Shown here: positions 31,801 through 41,760 of the stretch, piece after piece
Position numbering within the stretch: the stretch's first letter is position 1
Layout of the letters: each line of letters opens with the position of its first letter
Origin: Montifringilla adamsi
Taxonomy: Eukaryota; Chordata; Aves; Passeriformes; Passeridae
NCBI GenBank assembly: GCA_017590115.1
Contig: JAGGNK010010892.1
Coordinates: forward strand, 4,516,813 to 4,580,812
DNA length: 64,000 bases
Reading direction: 5' to 3'
Made by a program: the position numbers and the translations under genes
The notes under the pieces: model-generated
Told to the model about the DNA's origin: nothing
The model's database searches: none
The model's input: only the letters and a program-made list of their open reading frames with translations

Positions 31801-34800
31801 GTGCTTCCAGAATGGCCAACACAATACCCAGCACCCCACCCTGGGACCATGCCCTGGCCCTGGACCATGCCCTGCCCCTGGCTCCAAGCATGAACATGAC
31901 AGCAGCTCCTGTCTCAGCTGCCCCAGCTCAAGTCCTTCTACCCTAGGGAGGAAGATGCCATGGGATGCTGCAGGGTGAGGCGCCACTGCTGTCCCTCCTG
32001 CCCCAGGATCCTGTCCCAGCACTCAGTGCCACATTCCATGCCCCAGCTCTTTGCTAAACATTCCCCTATGCTGCACCGTCAGCAGGGAGATCATGGGACA
32101 ACCCTCCGTGTTTCCAGGGAGGAGAAACAAATCCAGGAAACTCCCCAGGGAAAGCAAAGCTTCAGAGCAGCGAGGTGTGGAGGTGGCAGATGTGCCCCCT
32201 CACCTCTTGGCATCATCCCCAGAGCAGATCCAAAGCCTTCCTTCCCACGATTATGGCAACCAGCACTCTGGAGAATCCCCAGCCCCACTCTCTCCCAGCA
32301 CCCATTTTTCTGAATTTCAAATTCCAAGCAAGTCCTAAACAGCAGAGGCAGCCCCAGGAGCACCCCTGTGGCAAATAAGTCATGGACATAAGATGCCCAC
32401 AGCTACCCCAACTCCTCCTCCCCACTGCTCCCTGTTCTTCCCCCATGACAACACAGCACAGGGGCCTCACCAGGAAAACCACTCCTGACCCCAGAACCCT
32501 TCCCAAGGCAGCTGGAAGGATGTTTATCAGCCTTCCCCCTGCCATGGAAAGTCTCTGCCACGGAGATTTCAAGCAATGAAAATAAGGAAAAAAAAACAAG
32601 GGAAAAATAAGGCAAGGGAGAGCAACTCTCCCTGAAATAACAATGTAATATAAATACAGTCCAACTCCTCCTGCAAATACCAAGAGAGTAGTTTGGCACA
32701 TTCAAAAAAAATCTTGGCAGGACACATGGAGAGGTATCTGCATGTCCTCACGCCTGGGCAGCAATGACACCCAGGAGCCTGAAACCAAGCTGAGCAGCCC
32801 AGGGTGAAATCTGGCATGTGGAGCCACTGCTGATGCTCACATTAAAACATGTCACTCCCCAGCTCTGCCACTCTGGGGAGTCTCAGCCTAGCTCACTGCC
32901 CTGGGAGGAGGTGCCAGCTCTCCTAGTTTTGTTACCTGCTGCAATGCCACCTGCAAACCACCCTAAAAACTCCAAATCCCAGAAATGACTGCAGCCAGGA
33001 GCAGCAAGGAGTGAACAGACGCTGGCTATGCCAAATACTCTGGTTTAGCATTCAGAGCCCTGTAAGGAAAGCTGGAGTAACACCTGGCAGCTTGTGGGGA
33101 GCAGAAAGTGTCTAAGTAATGTTAAGGTGCTCTTTTTTAAGCTCTGCCTTCTCCAAGCAGGAAAAGGCAGCAGGGAACGCCCCAGTTTAACACCCTTCAG
33201 GCACTTTAAGGCCACCCCCTGCCCCTCAGCCCTGCCACCTCTCCCTGGGGCAGGGTGTTTGGAAGCCAGCTCCTGGAGAGCCACAGGGGTGGCAGGTACA
33301 AGGCAGGACCACCACCTCCACAGGGCAGTGACAGCCTGACCATGGCACAGCCCCACCACCCCCATTGCAGAGCTGCACTGTGCCAGCAGACCCAAAACCA
33401 GGGAGGGGATGGAGATGTACCACGTTTATCAGTGACATCAGTGATCAGATGAGCAGCAGAGATCCCTTCCCTGCTCTGGCTGAACTCCAACAACATCAGA
33501 TACAAACTCATCCCAGAGCTCCAGAGTGCTGTAGTGGGAGCCAGCCCAGCCCAAGTCTCCTCCCAGGGGTACCTGCTGGGAGTTTTAATTAATTAAGAAG
33601 CCCAGCAGATCATACCTGAGCTCAGCAAGCTACAGCAAAGGCCCTACCTGCAACTGCCTCCCAGGAGGGGGACCAGAATCCCAGGGGATGGAGGAGGAGG
33701 GGTCCAGGGAAAGAAATTTTTCTCTCCAGAAAGTGCAGCTCCTCTCCACCTCTGTCAAGAGCTCTGGCAGAAGGGAAACCCACACCAAAGGATGAACAGA
33801 AAATAATGGACGGAGGGTGGTCCAAGAGCAGCGGCTCCAGGCAGGAATTTGACAGATTCACAAAGAAAGAAACTCTTGTATTTCTCTTTGGTCAGAAAAA
33901 AAACAACAAAACCACCCCACCACCAACCCTATCTGCTCCCAGCAGCTGTGCAGAGCAGCACATTCCTCCAGCTGAACCGTGGTCCTGAGGCTCCCAGGAG
34001 AGGCGGAACCCACAACAGAAAGGGCTGAGCAAAGCTAAAAATGAAAATCTGGAGCTGAGACAATCTGGGGAAGGCACAGGAAAGCCAGAGCCATGGTGGT
34101 CGCTGGCAGCACAACACACAGAACTGCTTTATTCAGGGACAGCCCCGAACACTGCCCCCAAATCAAACCTCCCTTTGGGATCTGGGAAGGGTCTCTGGTG
34201 CCAAGACCCCCCTGTTAAGCAGGGTGACCCCAGGGACTGGTTGGAAGTGAGGGGAAGGGAAGACTCCTTTCCTGAGGGACAGATCTGGGATGCTTATCCC
34301 AGCCTGGCTGAGCTGGCAGAGGGTGGGCAAACATGGACAGATGTGAGGTGAAGGGTAGCCAGAGAAGAATGGGGTCTCTCCCTCAGGACTCCCATGGTTC
34401 CAACCCATTCACCCTCACCCAGTCCTCAAGTAGGGCTTGAGGGACTCCTACAGTGTGCCACCCCCCTCAGGACTTGGAGACACCAGGGACCATCTGCCTG
34501 ATACCAAGAGGGAGCCTGTTCCCAGGGAACAGCCTGCTCCAGGGTGGTGAAGGCTGCATCCCTGGGATGCCTGTAGCCTCAGCTTCCAGGGATCCCCTCG
34601 GTGGGCAGCATCCCCCAGATGGGTAGTTCCTGAACAGGCCCTGCCTCACCCTCCACCTGCCCAAAACCCACCAGCAAACCCCAAGGTGCTCAGTGCACCC
34701 CCTCCCCACTGGCATAAACCTACACCAGCCAGGGATGTGGGTTTAAATTAAAACCACGGGAAAAGCAGAAAATGTTTTCTCTTGCTGCAGGAACTGCAGA

Positions 34801-37800
34801 CGTGGAGGTGATGCCGTGCAATGAAAGAATCCCAAATCCCAGAAACTTGTCCCACACCTCCCACTGCTGCCTGCCTGAGGTCCTACAGTGGGGAGACAGA
34901 GCCTCTGGGCATGGAGCACTGGCACACACATCCCTCCCTCTCTGGAAGGAGACAGGGAGATCCCAGCAGTTACCTCCAGCTCTCCGGATGAGCAGACAAA
35001 TTACTCTGCATATGTTGTTTTCCATTTGAAAGAGTATGCAAATGCAGCTGCAGATGATATGTCACCCCTGTGTCATCCCAGTACAGGAAGGAGAACCCTT
35101 CTGCCCCCATCACATCTTTGTCTCTTACCTTCCAAGATCACTTCCTTGCCCGTCTTCTTCAAGGCCTGCACGGCCTCATCGTGGGTGGCCTCGGACAGGT
35201 CGGTGCCGTTGACGGCGAGGATGGCATCCCCCACATACAGCGCCTCGGTCTGGTCTGCTGCCAGCCCCTTAAAGATCTTGGAGATCAAGATGGGCATTTT
35301 ATTCTCTCGGCCACCTTGAAACAGAAGAGACAGGGAGCGATTGTGGCTGTAGGAGCACTTGGAGGAGTGGGTGGGGAGGGGGATGCTCTGGTACCAGATG
35401 GTCCCAGCAAGGCTGAGCCTTTCTGCTGGCACTCAATGCACTGTGCCAGGTCAGCCCACTGCCCACTCCCCCAGATACCCACAGGACACCTGTACCAACC
35501 ATAGCAGCCAAAGTACCATGAGGCTGTACAGCTGATGAAGTGATTGCTCCAAAACCACTCAGATTGGTCACAGATTATTCACAGAGCGAACACATAACCT
35601 GGCCATCTCCCCATCAGTTTTGGCAGGAAAGTGTATCGTTATTTGCATTATTAATCATGTGTGCTGAGAAACTATCCTGGCTCCAAGGACTTTGTGATCT
35701 CAACAGACAAGACAGCTGAATGTTTTTGGAGAGGCCAAAGAGCCAGGGAGAGGTGAACCAATCTGACTGCATGTTCCTGTCCACACAGCAGCCCTATCTG
35801 CTGGCTGCTCCCTGCTGTCCTGACTAAAAGAATGCTATTCAAACTCCCGGCGGCTTCAGGAGATCAATTTGCACATCGACTTTCGAACCCGCAGGGAGAT
35901 CCGAGCCGCGTCCGTGCCAGGGCACAGGGATGCAGCAGCCACTGCTCACGGCAGCCGGGGATCAGCAGTGCCCGATGTGCCCTGAGCTCTGGGACAGCCT
36001 GTCCCGAGGAGTCTCCAAGAGATAATCCTCACCCCAGAGGGAGATGCTGAGCGCAGCCCGCTGTCACTGCCCGCGCCGGGCTGCTCCCAGCCAGTGCCAC
36101 AGGCATTTCCTCGCTCAGCCGCCTGCCAAGCCAGCGAGGGCTCCGGTTATCAGCTGTCAGAGGCCCCGGCGGGGGCTGCTCCGTCCTTGCGCCAGCGGCT
36201 CCTCGCCCGGCTGCCAGTGCCAAGAGCCCTGCCAGAGCTAAGAACCTTCGCCAGCCCAGCTCTCACTCGGCTCCCCGCCGTCCTGCCAGCCCCAAGCCAC
36301 GTCCCGTGGCAGGACATTCACCCCCCGGGTGGCACCCAGTGTCCCTGCGTGAAACACGGCTGGCACATGAACAGTGACATGCCAGCAGACTGGTGAGGAG
36401 TGATGCCCTGCCCTACCAAGGCTGCCCCACCCTCCACAACACCTTCCACTGCGCAGTTTTGATGGCAACTACTTCTTTTCCATATACGTCACTGCAAAAG
36501 TAAAGTTTTAATTGAACCAAGGGAAGTTTCTCCTTTCCTGGGAGAGCCACAGACCAAGCAATAACTTGGCAGCCAAGGGGTGGTTACGAAAGGGGGTTTG
36601 TGCTTCCCAAAATAAGGGCTGGCACACTGGGGCCAGCAGTGTCGATCCAGTTCCAGCACCCGCACACTCACATTGCAAAACCTCCCCGCTTCCAGAGGGA
36701 GCCGGAGGCTGCATCTGTGTCCCCTCTGAGCTGGAAGGAGAAGCCACGTCAGGAGGCGAGAGCTGCCCTGTCACTGCCCCCGGGGCGGCCGAGCCCGCAG
36801 CCTCTCACAGCCACGCTCCGTGACAGCCCTGTCCCTGTCTCCCCGCTGCCCTTTTCATCCTGCTTTCACAGTTCCCAACACGCTCGGAAGCGCGTGAAAA
36901 ACAAAGGCAGGCAGAAAGGCAGGAACTAAGAAGTTTCCAGCCTGAAGTTCAGGCGAGTCACCAAGGAGCGGGACAGCTCGGGAGGGAAAACAGGCATTAA
37001 ACAGGGAGGCTTCCCGCGGCCGCGCTTCCCGGGAGCACACATCTCCAAGCCCGAGCGCGCTGGTTTAACACCCCACCCAGCGCCGGCAGATCTCCAGGGG
37101 CTTCACATCTCTCCCTTCGTTTTGCTGACAGTTTTAAAGGGGCATTTCCCAACTAAGGAACACGGTGGGACAAGGACACGCCGGCCCAGCCCTCCCTTTG
37201 GCTGCAAAAGGGCAACTTTCGTGTAACCGGGTGCCCCCTGCACCCCACCTGCCCCGTGAGACAGCCTCCTACCCGTGAGTGCGGGGGACAGGGGGTGCCC
37301 CCTCCGGCTCACAAACCCTGGGGTCCCTCACCCCGGCAGAGGCACGGTGGGCAGGCACTGGCTGGTCACTCCACGCCCCAGATCATCGCTCTTTCCGCAG
37401 GCTGGCAATGGTTCGGGTCCCGTCACTGCCACGTATCCCCCTCCCCGTCCTGAGCTGGGGCTGGAGGCTGTGAGGACCCCGACCCCAGCCCCGCTCGCCG
37501 CGGGGTTCGCTCCGAGCGAGCCGTGGGACGGCAGCAGCAACAGGTCCCGGTGCTGGTGCCCCTCTCTCCCCGCCGTCCCGGGACCCCCGGGCCCGGCCTC
37601 ACCTTTGATGCTGATGCCGAGCCCCCCCACGTCCTGCTTGACGACGCGCACGGTGCGCCTGATGTTGGCGAGCGCCTCGGGCGCGGCGGAGCCCGGCTCG
37701 CCGCCGTTCAGCTGCGCCGCCGGGGCCTCGGGGCCGGGCCCGGGGCCGTCTGCAGGGCTGACCCCCAGCACATCCTCGGCCAGGGTGAGCAGGACGCGGA

Positions 37801-37867
37801 GCCACTGCCCGCTGGGGCCGCGCAGCTCCAGCAGCCCGGTGCGCGGGGCGCGCCTGCCCGCCGCCAT
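25773..37867 (-). CDS. SNTA1: Alpha-1-syntrophin, eight coding exons, complete
   Basis: Cytoplasmic membrane-associated adaptor that binds dystrophin-family proteins and recruits partners such as nNOS, aquaporin-4 and sodium channels through its PDZ domain (family knowledge). Coding segments, read right to left, are 37867-37603, 35314-35129, 28091-27893, 27802-27595, 27526-27396, 26570-26374, 26299-26112 and 25865-25773. All introns are GT-AG and the phases join exactly, giving 1467 nt and 488 residues against about 505 in human. Domains: a PH1 domain (from about residue 6 to about 255) split by a PDZ at about 71-154, with the carboxylate loop GLGI at 82-85 and a class I His133; PH2 at about 281-388; the syntrophin-unique domain at about 432-488, ending VTRLGLLA as in mammals. 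I chose alpha-1 over the beta paralogues from the N-terminus [12 protein letters not shown] and the short alanine/proline-rich PH1 insert. No frameshift or lost key residue is visible. Confidence 0.96.
26112..26299 (-). CDS. SNTA1: SNTA1 exon 7 (syntrophin-unique domain)
   Basis: 188 nt, completing Ala396 and encoding Cys397-Ile458. Contains [18 protein letters not shown] and the strongly conserved [13 protein letters not shown] and [10 protein letters not shown] of the syntrophin-unique region, which with PH2 contributes to dystrophin binding (family knowledge). Acceptor CCCCAG|CG, donor ATT|GTGAGT in phase 0. Confidence 0.96.
26374..26570 (-). CDS. SNTA1: SNTA1 exon 6 (end of PH2)
   Basis: 197 nt, completing Arg330 and encoding Leu331-Ala395 plus one base. 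Runs from [10 protein letters not shown] to ELAQEVSA and contains the PH2 C-terminal helix [12 protein letters not shown]. The codons are very GC-rich compared with exons 2, 7 and 8. The acceptor (GTGCCGCAG|GCTGG) has a poor pyrimidine tract. Confidence 0.95.
26792..26936. repeat. 39-bp tandem repeat in SNTA1 intron 5
   Basis: Units at 26792-26830, 26831-26869 and 26870-26908 plus a partial one at 26909-26936, each starting GCATTGCCCCGCATCCCGCA. The last two carry ACGGCCCCA in place of ACAGCCCCG. The length is a multiple of three, so frames stay open, but the array sits between exons 5 and 6 and is intronic. A looser relative of the motif extends left to about 26,600. Confidence 0.88.
27396..27526 (-). 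CDS. SNTA1: SNTA1 exon 5 (PH2 strands)
   Basis: 131 nt, residues 287-329 plus two bases of Arg330. Encodes the PH2 strands around [17 protein letters not shown] and ends SYPLIATR, the same boundary as in mammals. Acceptor CCCTTTGCAG|CTC; donor CCAG|GTAGGG. Start and end were fixed by requiring codon phase to match exons 4 and 6. Confidence 0.95.
27595..27802 (-). CDS. SNTA1: SNTA1 exon 4 (end of PH1, start of PH2)
   Basis: 208 nt, completing Arg217 and encoding Tyr218-Gln286. Finishes PH1 with [17 protein letters not shown] and the Trp-containing helix AQSWLGAIQ, then starts PH2 with GWLTEQ. Ends in phase 0 at CAG|GTACC. The 68-bp intron that follows is close to the minimum for vertebrates. 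Confidence 0.95.
27893..28091 (-). CDS. SNTA1: SNTA1 exon 3 (second half of PH1)
   Basis: 199 nt, residues 151-217 with split first and last codons. Starts [13 protein letters not shown] right after the PDZ, passes a serine/proline linker, and re-enters the PH1 domain at [18 protein letters not shown]. The acceptor has a good tract (CTCTTCCAG). The intron before it is the largest (28092-35128); the one after is only 90 bp. Confidence 0.95.
28281..28345 (-). mobile_element. CR1 LINE 3' fragment in SNTA1 intron 2
   Basis: Short CR1 tail: ACAGAATCACAGAATGGGTT then GGAAGGAACCTTAAAGATCA and a CCAACCCC end, the reverse complement of the avian CR1 3' terminus. Heavily 5' truncated. Confidence 0.85.
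28618..28775 (-). mobile_element. CR1 LINE 3' fragment in SNTA1 intron 2
   Basis: Reverse-oriented CR1 tail from ATCACAGAACCGCAGAATAG through CACCCTGTGCCAGGGCC. An internal part is missing between the CACCCCCTGCCATGG block and the GGGATCCAGGGGCAGCC block. Confidence 0.88.
29680..29825 (+). mobile_element. CR1 LINE 3' fragment in SNTA1 intron 2
   Basis: Forward CR1 tail of the subfamily with GCTGCCAGAGTTCCAGGAG, ending TTGGACTGGATGATCCTGG then TCCTTTCCAACTCGGCC. It shares its layout with the copy at 60,365-60,578. Confidence 0.82.
29890..30310. promoter_or_regulatory. CpG-rich element in SNTA1 intron 2 with TATA/CArG-like, E-box and MEF2-like motifs
   Basis: About 400 bp of CpG-rich unique sequence inside an otherwise repeat-bearing intron. 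It contains CTATAAATGG (29932-29941, TATA-like and one base from a CArG box), CACGTG (29956-29961), ACAAAAATAG (30040-30049, close to a MEF2 site) and several TAAT cores near 30,095-30,150. No coding exon was recognised. It could be an internal promoter or muscle enhancer; this is inference from motifs alone. Confidence 0.4.
30311..34980. other. SNTA1 intron 2, no further element recognised
   Basis: Unique-looking intronic sequence with only short simple runs, for example an A-rich stretch at 32,580-32,600 and a tail of A at 33,897-33,903. No conserved peptide, CR1 tail or LTR was recognised on either strand. Confidence 0.55.
35010..35050. promoter_or_regulatory. E-box/octamer cluster beside SNTA1 exon 2
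   Basis: Within 41 bp just downstream of exon 2 on the gene strand there is a CATATG E-box, an ATGCAAAT octamer (35037-35044) and an abutting CAGCTG E-box (35045-35050). CAGCTG is a favoured myogenic bHLH site. Function is only suggested by motif proximity. Confidence 0.25.
35129..35314 (-). CDS. SNTA1: SNTA1 exon 2 (PDZ core)
   Basis: 186 nt, residues 89-150 with split codons at both ends (phase 1 in, phase 1 out). Holds most of the PDZ domain, including [13 protein letters not shown], the helix-B histidine (His133 in ATHDEAV) that favours class I ligands, and the [10 protein letters not shown] strand. Acceptor TTTCAAG|GTGG, donor GAAG|GTAAGA. The acceptor pyrimidine tract is weak, but conservation leaves little doubt. 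Nearly identical to the mammalian exon; two visible changes are Tyr for Phe in ALYVGD and Ala for Ser in ILAVNG. Confidence 0.96.
35315..37600. other. SNTA1 intron 1, GC-rich, no second gene seen
   Basis: About 2.3 kb. GC- and CpG-rich patches occur at 35,850-36,330 and 36,770-37,120, probably the CpG-island shore of the promoter. No exon of another gene and no CR1 tail recognised. One TCGAACCCGC near 35,883 recalls a tRNA T-arm but has no matching stems. Confidence 0.55.
37603..37867 (-). CDS. SNTA1: SNTA1 exon 1, coding part
   Basis: Encodes residues 1-88 plus the first base of codon 89. The start ATG (37867-37865) has A at -3 and G at +4, and the peptide [17 protein letters not shown] matches the known alpha-1-syntrophin start, so no upstream in-frame start is needed. 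Contains the first half of PH1 (TGLLELR to VSPAD), an acidic/alanine/proline linker shorter than the human one, and the opening PDZ strand with GGLGISIK. The donor reads AAAG|GTGAGG, phase 1. The reading frame stays open upstream of the ATG through the GC-rich repeat, but nothing there looks conserved. Confidence 0.95.
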
Positions 37868-38460
37868 CTTCGCGCGCTCCGCGTCCCACACCGCCCCGCG
37901 CCGCCCCTCAGCGCCCCGCGCACCGCCCGTCCCACACCGCCTGTCCCACACCGCCCCTCCCCGCCAGTCCCCCACCGTCCGTCTCCGTCCCACACCGCCC
38001 CTCACCGCCCGTCCCCGCCCCACACCGCCCGTCCCACACCGCCCCGCGCACCGCCCCTCACAGCCCAGCCCCTCACCGCCTGTCCCCGTCCCGCACTGCC
38101 CTTAACCGCCCCGCGCACTGCCCGTCCCGCACCGCCCCTCAGTGCCTGTCCCACACGGCCCCTCAGCGCTCCGCGCACCGCTTATCCCCGTCCCACACCG
38201 CCCTCACCGCCCCGCACCGCCCGTCCCACACCGCCCCTCACCGCCTGTCCCCGTCCCTCAGCGGCCCACACCACCCCGCACCGCGTGTTCCGCGCCGCCC
38301 CTCAGCGCCCCACGCACCGCCTGTGCCTGTCCCTGTCCCGCACCGCCCCGCACCGCCTCTCCACAGCCGGCACAGCCTCTCCGCTCAGCACTCCGCACCG
38401 CCCCTCAACGCCCCGCACCGCTCCGCGCCCCGTCCCGTCCCGCCACGCACCGCCCCCCCC
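37868..38460 (-). promoter_or_regulatory. SNTA1: SNTA1 5' flank: GC-box-rich degenerate minisatellite and CpG island
   Basis: Directly upstream of the SNTA1 ATG the sequence becomes a degenerate array of short CpG-rich blocks (variants of ACCGCCC followed by CTC, GTCCCAC or CGCGC). I count about 20 copies of GGGCGG (Sp1-type GC box) on the minus strand. No TATA box is visible. The transcription start must lie in or just beside this array. Promoter function is inferred from position and composition. Confidence 0.65.
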
Positions 38461-38504
38461 GGACCTGGACGCAGCCCTGGGAGAGACCGGGACCCCGCCC
38501 TTGC

Positions 38505-39165
38505 CCCATTCCCCTCCGGAACGGGGCACCGGGATGCTCCCCAGTGCTCCCCGCACCAACCCTGGACGGGGCACCAGGAAGGGACACGGCTCCCCGGCGC
38601 TTCCCATCATGGAATGAGGCACAGGGAAGAGCACAACTCCCCGGTGCTCCCTGCTCCATCCTGGGACAGGCACTGGGAGGACATGGTGCTCCCCAGGACT
38701 CCCTCCTCCAGCCCGGATGGAGGGGCTCCAGAGGGACATGGTGCTCCCCAGTGCTGCCCATGCCTGCCCACGAGGGACACAACTCTCCTCTCTACCCTGG
38801 GATGGGGCACAGGGAGGGACACAGGGTTCCCCACTGAATCAATTACAGGCACCTGGAGGGCCCAGCGCTCCTTGGCTCTCCCCATTCCAGCCTGGGATGG
38901 GGCAACAGGAAAGGCACGGCTCTGGCCTGAATGGAGCATGGGGAGAGACCATGACACCAGGGTCCCACCACTCCATCCTGGGATGGGACTCTGGAAGAGC
39001 CTGGTTCTCCCCTCACCATCCTGGCATGGGGCACCAGCAGGGACACAGCTCCCCAGTGCTCCCCTGTGCTCCTTGTTCTGGCCTGACACAGCGCACCAGG
39101 AGGACCTGGTGCTTCCCAGTGTTCCCACTCCATCCTGGGACCGGCCAGGGGAGGGACACAGGCCC
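38505..39165. repeat. Degenerate ~52-bp minisatellite upstream of SNTA1
   Basis: Blocks built around GCTCCCCAGTGCTCCC, then a segment like CATCCTGGGATGGGGCACC and AGGGACAC, recur at spacings of about 47-55 bp (near 38,535, 38,589, 38,636, 38,688 and 38,743) and more loosely to about 39,165. Units differ by substitutions and small indels. It adjoins the GC-box array, so the SNTA1 5' flank is tandem repeat for about 1.3 kb. Confidence 0.7.
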
Positions 39166-41564
39166 CCAGCTGCTCATCCCAAGTCTGGCCCTGGACATTT
39201 TAGGCATCCCTGTGCTGGGCTGTCACAGGAGGAGCAGTGGGAGTTAGGCACAGGGCACAGAGCTGTGGGTCATCCCAGCAGCCACAGCCAGGGCAGGAAC
39301 CGCCCAAGAGTCCCGATGGGTTAAACAGGAGCCAGGCAGGGGGAGATGGTGTCTGCAGACATTCAGACAAGTCTGCATTGCTTTTTCCTTACTGGCCCTG
39401 GATCTTGAAAACGGGAATATTTTTACTTCCTTGGCAGACACCCATTCTTACTGCATTAATTAGGAGTAGAAAATACCTCCAGGAGTAGCAAACCACTCTT
39501 GGCACATCCCCTCTGCCCCTTGCAGAGTGCTTCAAGCAGTGCCAGGAGCCTCTGGGACAGGACTACTGAGGTCTCAGCCCCTCTGGAAAGCACAAGGATT
39601 TGTAAGAATTCTGTAACATTTATGGCTGGCTGGGAAGGGAGTGGAGAGAAGCTCTGGGCTCCTGAGGCAGGGGGGCTGCAGCATGTGCTGCTCAGCACAG
39701 CCCTTCCCGGCCAGGGCTGCGGCCAGCCCTGAGCATCAGCCTCACGCAGAGGAGAAAAATGCTCCCTGGGCTCCCTCCCACGCAGTAGCAGCTGTGGAAT
39801 TTCTTGAGGTTGCAGCAGAGAATACCCTGAAGGTTATTTCTTTACAAAACAGACGCTTTACATATTCCTGATTTTCTCTTTGCTAAAATGACCAGGGTTT
39901 AAGTGACACTTTGCCTTTGCAGTATGGTGCTGCTCACTGTGACAAGCACTTCTACATCACCCCAAGGATATTTTCCTCTGATCCCATCCCCTGTTGGCTG
40001 CCACTCTGGCTGCCAGTGCGTCTTGGTTTGAGAACAGCAAGGGGAATTTGGTCTTTCGGTCTTCAAGTGGACACAGAGCTCATTCCCCCTGAGCCACATG
40101 CCCTAGGAACACTCACTTTATTTTCCAGCCAGGCAGCTGCAATCAGCAATTTGTCCAGCTTTTTTTCATTCCCAAGAGCTGCTTTTGATAATTCCAGCCT
40201 CTAAGGGCCCATTCCCATCTGAGCCAGCAGTGGGATCACTAAATATCTCAGTGCAGCAGAACTCAGCGCTGCGTTTGGGTTGTTCCCTTTCATTTCTCAG
40301 CTCTGTGCCCGAGGCACGGATGCTGATAAGCATGGCCTGGATGCATGGACGCCATCCAGATGGTTCCAAAGCCTTTCCCTCTCCTGCTGCTGGAATGGAG
40401 AAAGCACCATGGTCCTTGGATCCAGGTAACAGCACTCTGACTTCACCTACTTTGGGGAAACAGTCTCACCCTGTGAGTGCAGCAAGGCCGATGCTCAGTG
40501 ACCCCAGCAGAGAGCACGTCCCCAGCCACCACTTCTGCCTGGCTGTGGGACCCCCTGCTTCAGCAATTCATATTCCTATGACACAGCAATTCATATTCTT
40601 ATGACACAGCAATATTAATATTCCTATGACAACTTTTGTGGGATAGAGACCCCAGGCGAGTACTGCAGGTGGTGTCTTCTAATGGAAACAGGGAATCCAA
40701 AGTGCCCTTAAGACCCTGGTCCCAAACTGGGAGGCTCACCCTGAGCAGGGGTCCATCAGGAGGGGACAAATAAGGCTGACAGACTGGTGAAGGACTGGGA
40801 GCTTGGCTCCAGCACAGGGGGGCTTGGCTCCAGGTTTAATCAAAGACAGGAACCATTTGCTGGCTCCTCTGCACAGCTGGGCCTGGCAAGAGCTGTGGCT
40901 GAGAAATTGGGACATGCCAGGGTGTTCGTGGAGGTCTCTGTGCCCCCCAAGCACAAGTGCTGCTGTTTCCTGTCCCAGGGCACATGGTGAGCACCGGGAG
41001 CCCAGCACACGGAGTTGTCCCAGCTCGATTTGACCCTCACAAGATACCATGAGCACAATTCCCGTGCCGTGGAGCTGTAGGATAGGCGCTGGGATGGGAG
41101 GGCGGAGGGCGGAGGCTCCGGCCGGGACTGGCACGCAGGAGTGAGCCGCAGCTTCCAGGCATGCCAGCGGCGTTCGTCAGGGCTCCTGTGAAAGCGAGCA
41201 GGCGGGGGAGGAGTTGCTTGAAAAATTGCTATTCACAGAAATAGAAACTTCCCGCAGAAACACGCGTGCGTCGGTGACAAAAGCCCAGCTGGGAATTTCT
41301 CCTGGCAGCAGGAGCAGTGGGAGGGGAAGGGGCTGGGGCGTGCAGGAGGCTGAGGTGCAGGACTGGGGGTGCTGCCAGGGCCCCGACCTCGGCCCTGAGG
41401 GAAATTGCTGCTTTTTAGCTGGAAAAAGCATCTCTTGGCTCCATTATCCTCCAAACGGTCCCCAGGAGCAGGACCCGGCAGTGTGGCAGTGATGGGCTCC
41501 GTGACCTCCCCTCTGAGCCATCCCCTCCAGCAGAGCTTCCTCGGTGGCTGTTGGGATCCTGCAG
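39166..41564. other. Intergenic, nothing recognised except a short triplication
   Basis: No CR1 tail or conserved peptide. CpG content rises slightly near 41,080-41,180. Confidence 0.45.
40561..40631. repeat. Three tandem copies of a 23-25-bp unit
   Basis: CAGCAATTCATATTCCTATG ACA at 40561-40583, a copy with one change at 40584-40606, and a diverged 25-bp copy at 40607-40631. Confidence 0.95.
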
Positions 41565-41760
41565 AGGGTGCTGAGGCCCTGGCACTGGGTGCCCAGAGAA
41601 GCTGGGGCTGCCCCTGGATCCCTGGCAGTGTCAGGTCCAGGTTGGATGAGGCTTGGAGCAGCCTGGGATAGAGGAAGATGTCCCTGCCCATGGCAAGGGG
41701 TGGGATGGGATGAGCTTTAAGGTTCCTTCCAGCCCAGACAATTCTGGGATTCTGTGATTT
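41565..41760 (+). mobile_element. CR1 LINE 3' fragment
   Basis: Forward tail from GGTGCTGAGGCCCTGGCACT to GACAATTCTGGGATTCTGTG. About 195 bp, complete 3' end. Confidence 0.92.

Noticed and set aside
35870..35910. tRNA gene
   Set aside because: A TTCGAACCCG string recalls a T-loop, but no acceptor, D or anticodon stems can be formed around it.
37275..38837. Long plus-strand frames antisense to SNTA1 exon 1 (up to 364 codons)
   Set aside because: They run through GC-rich tandem repeat with few possible stops and give proline/arginine low-complexity strings. The conserved product is on the minus strand.
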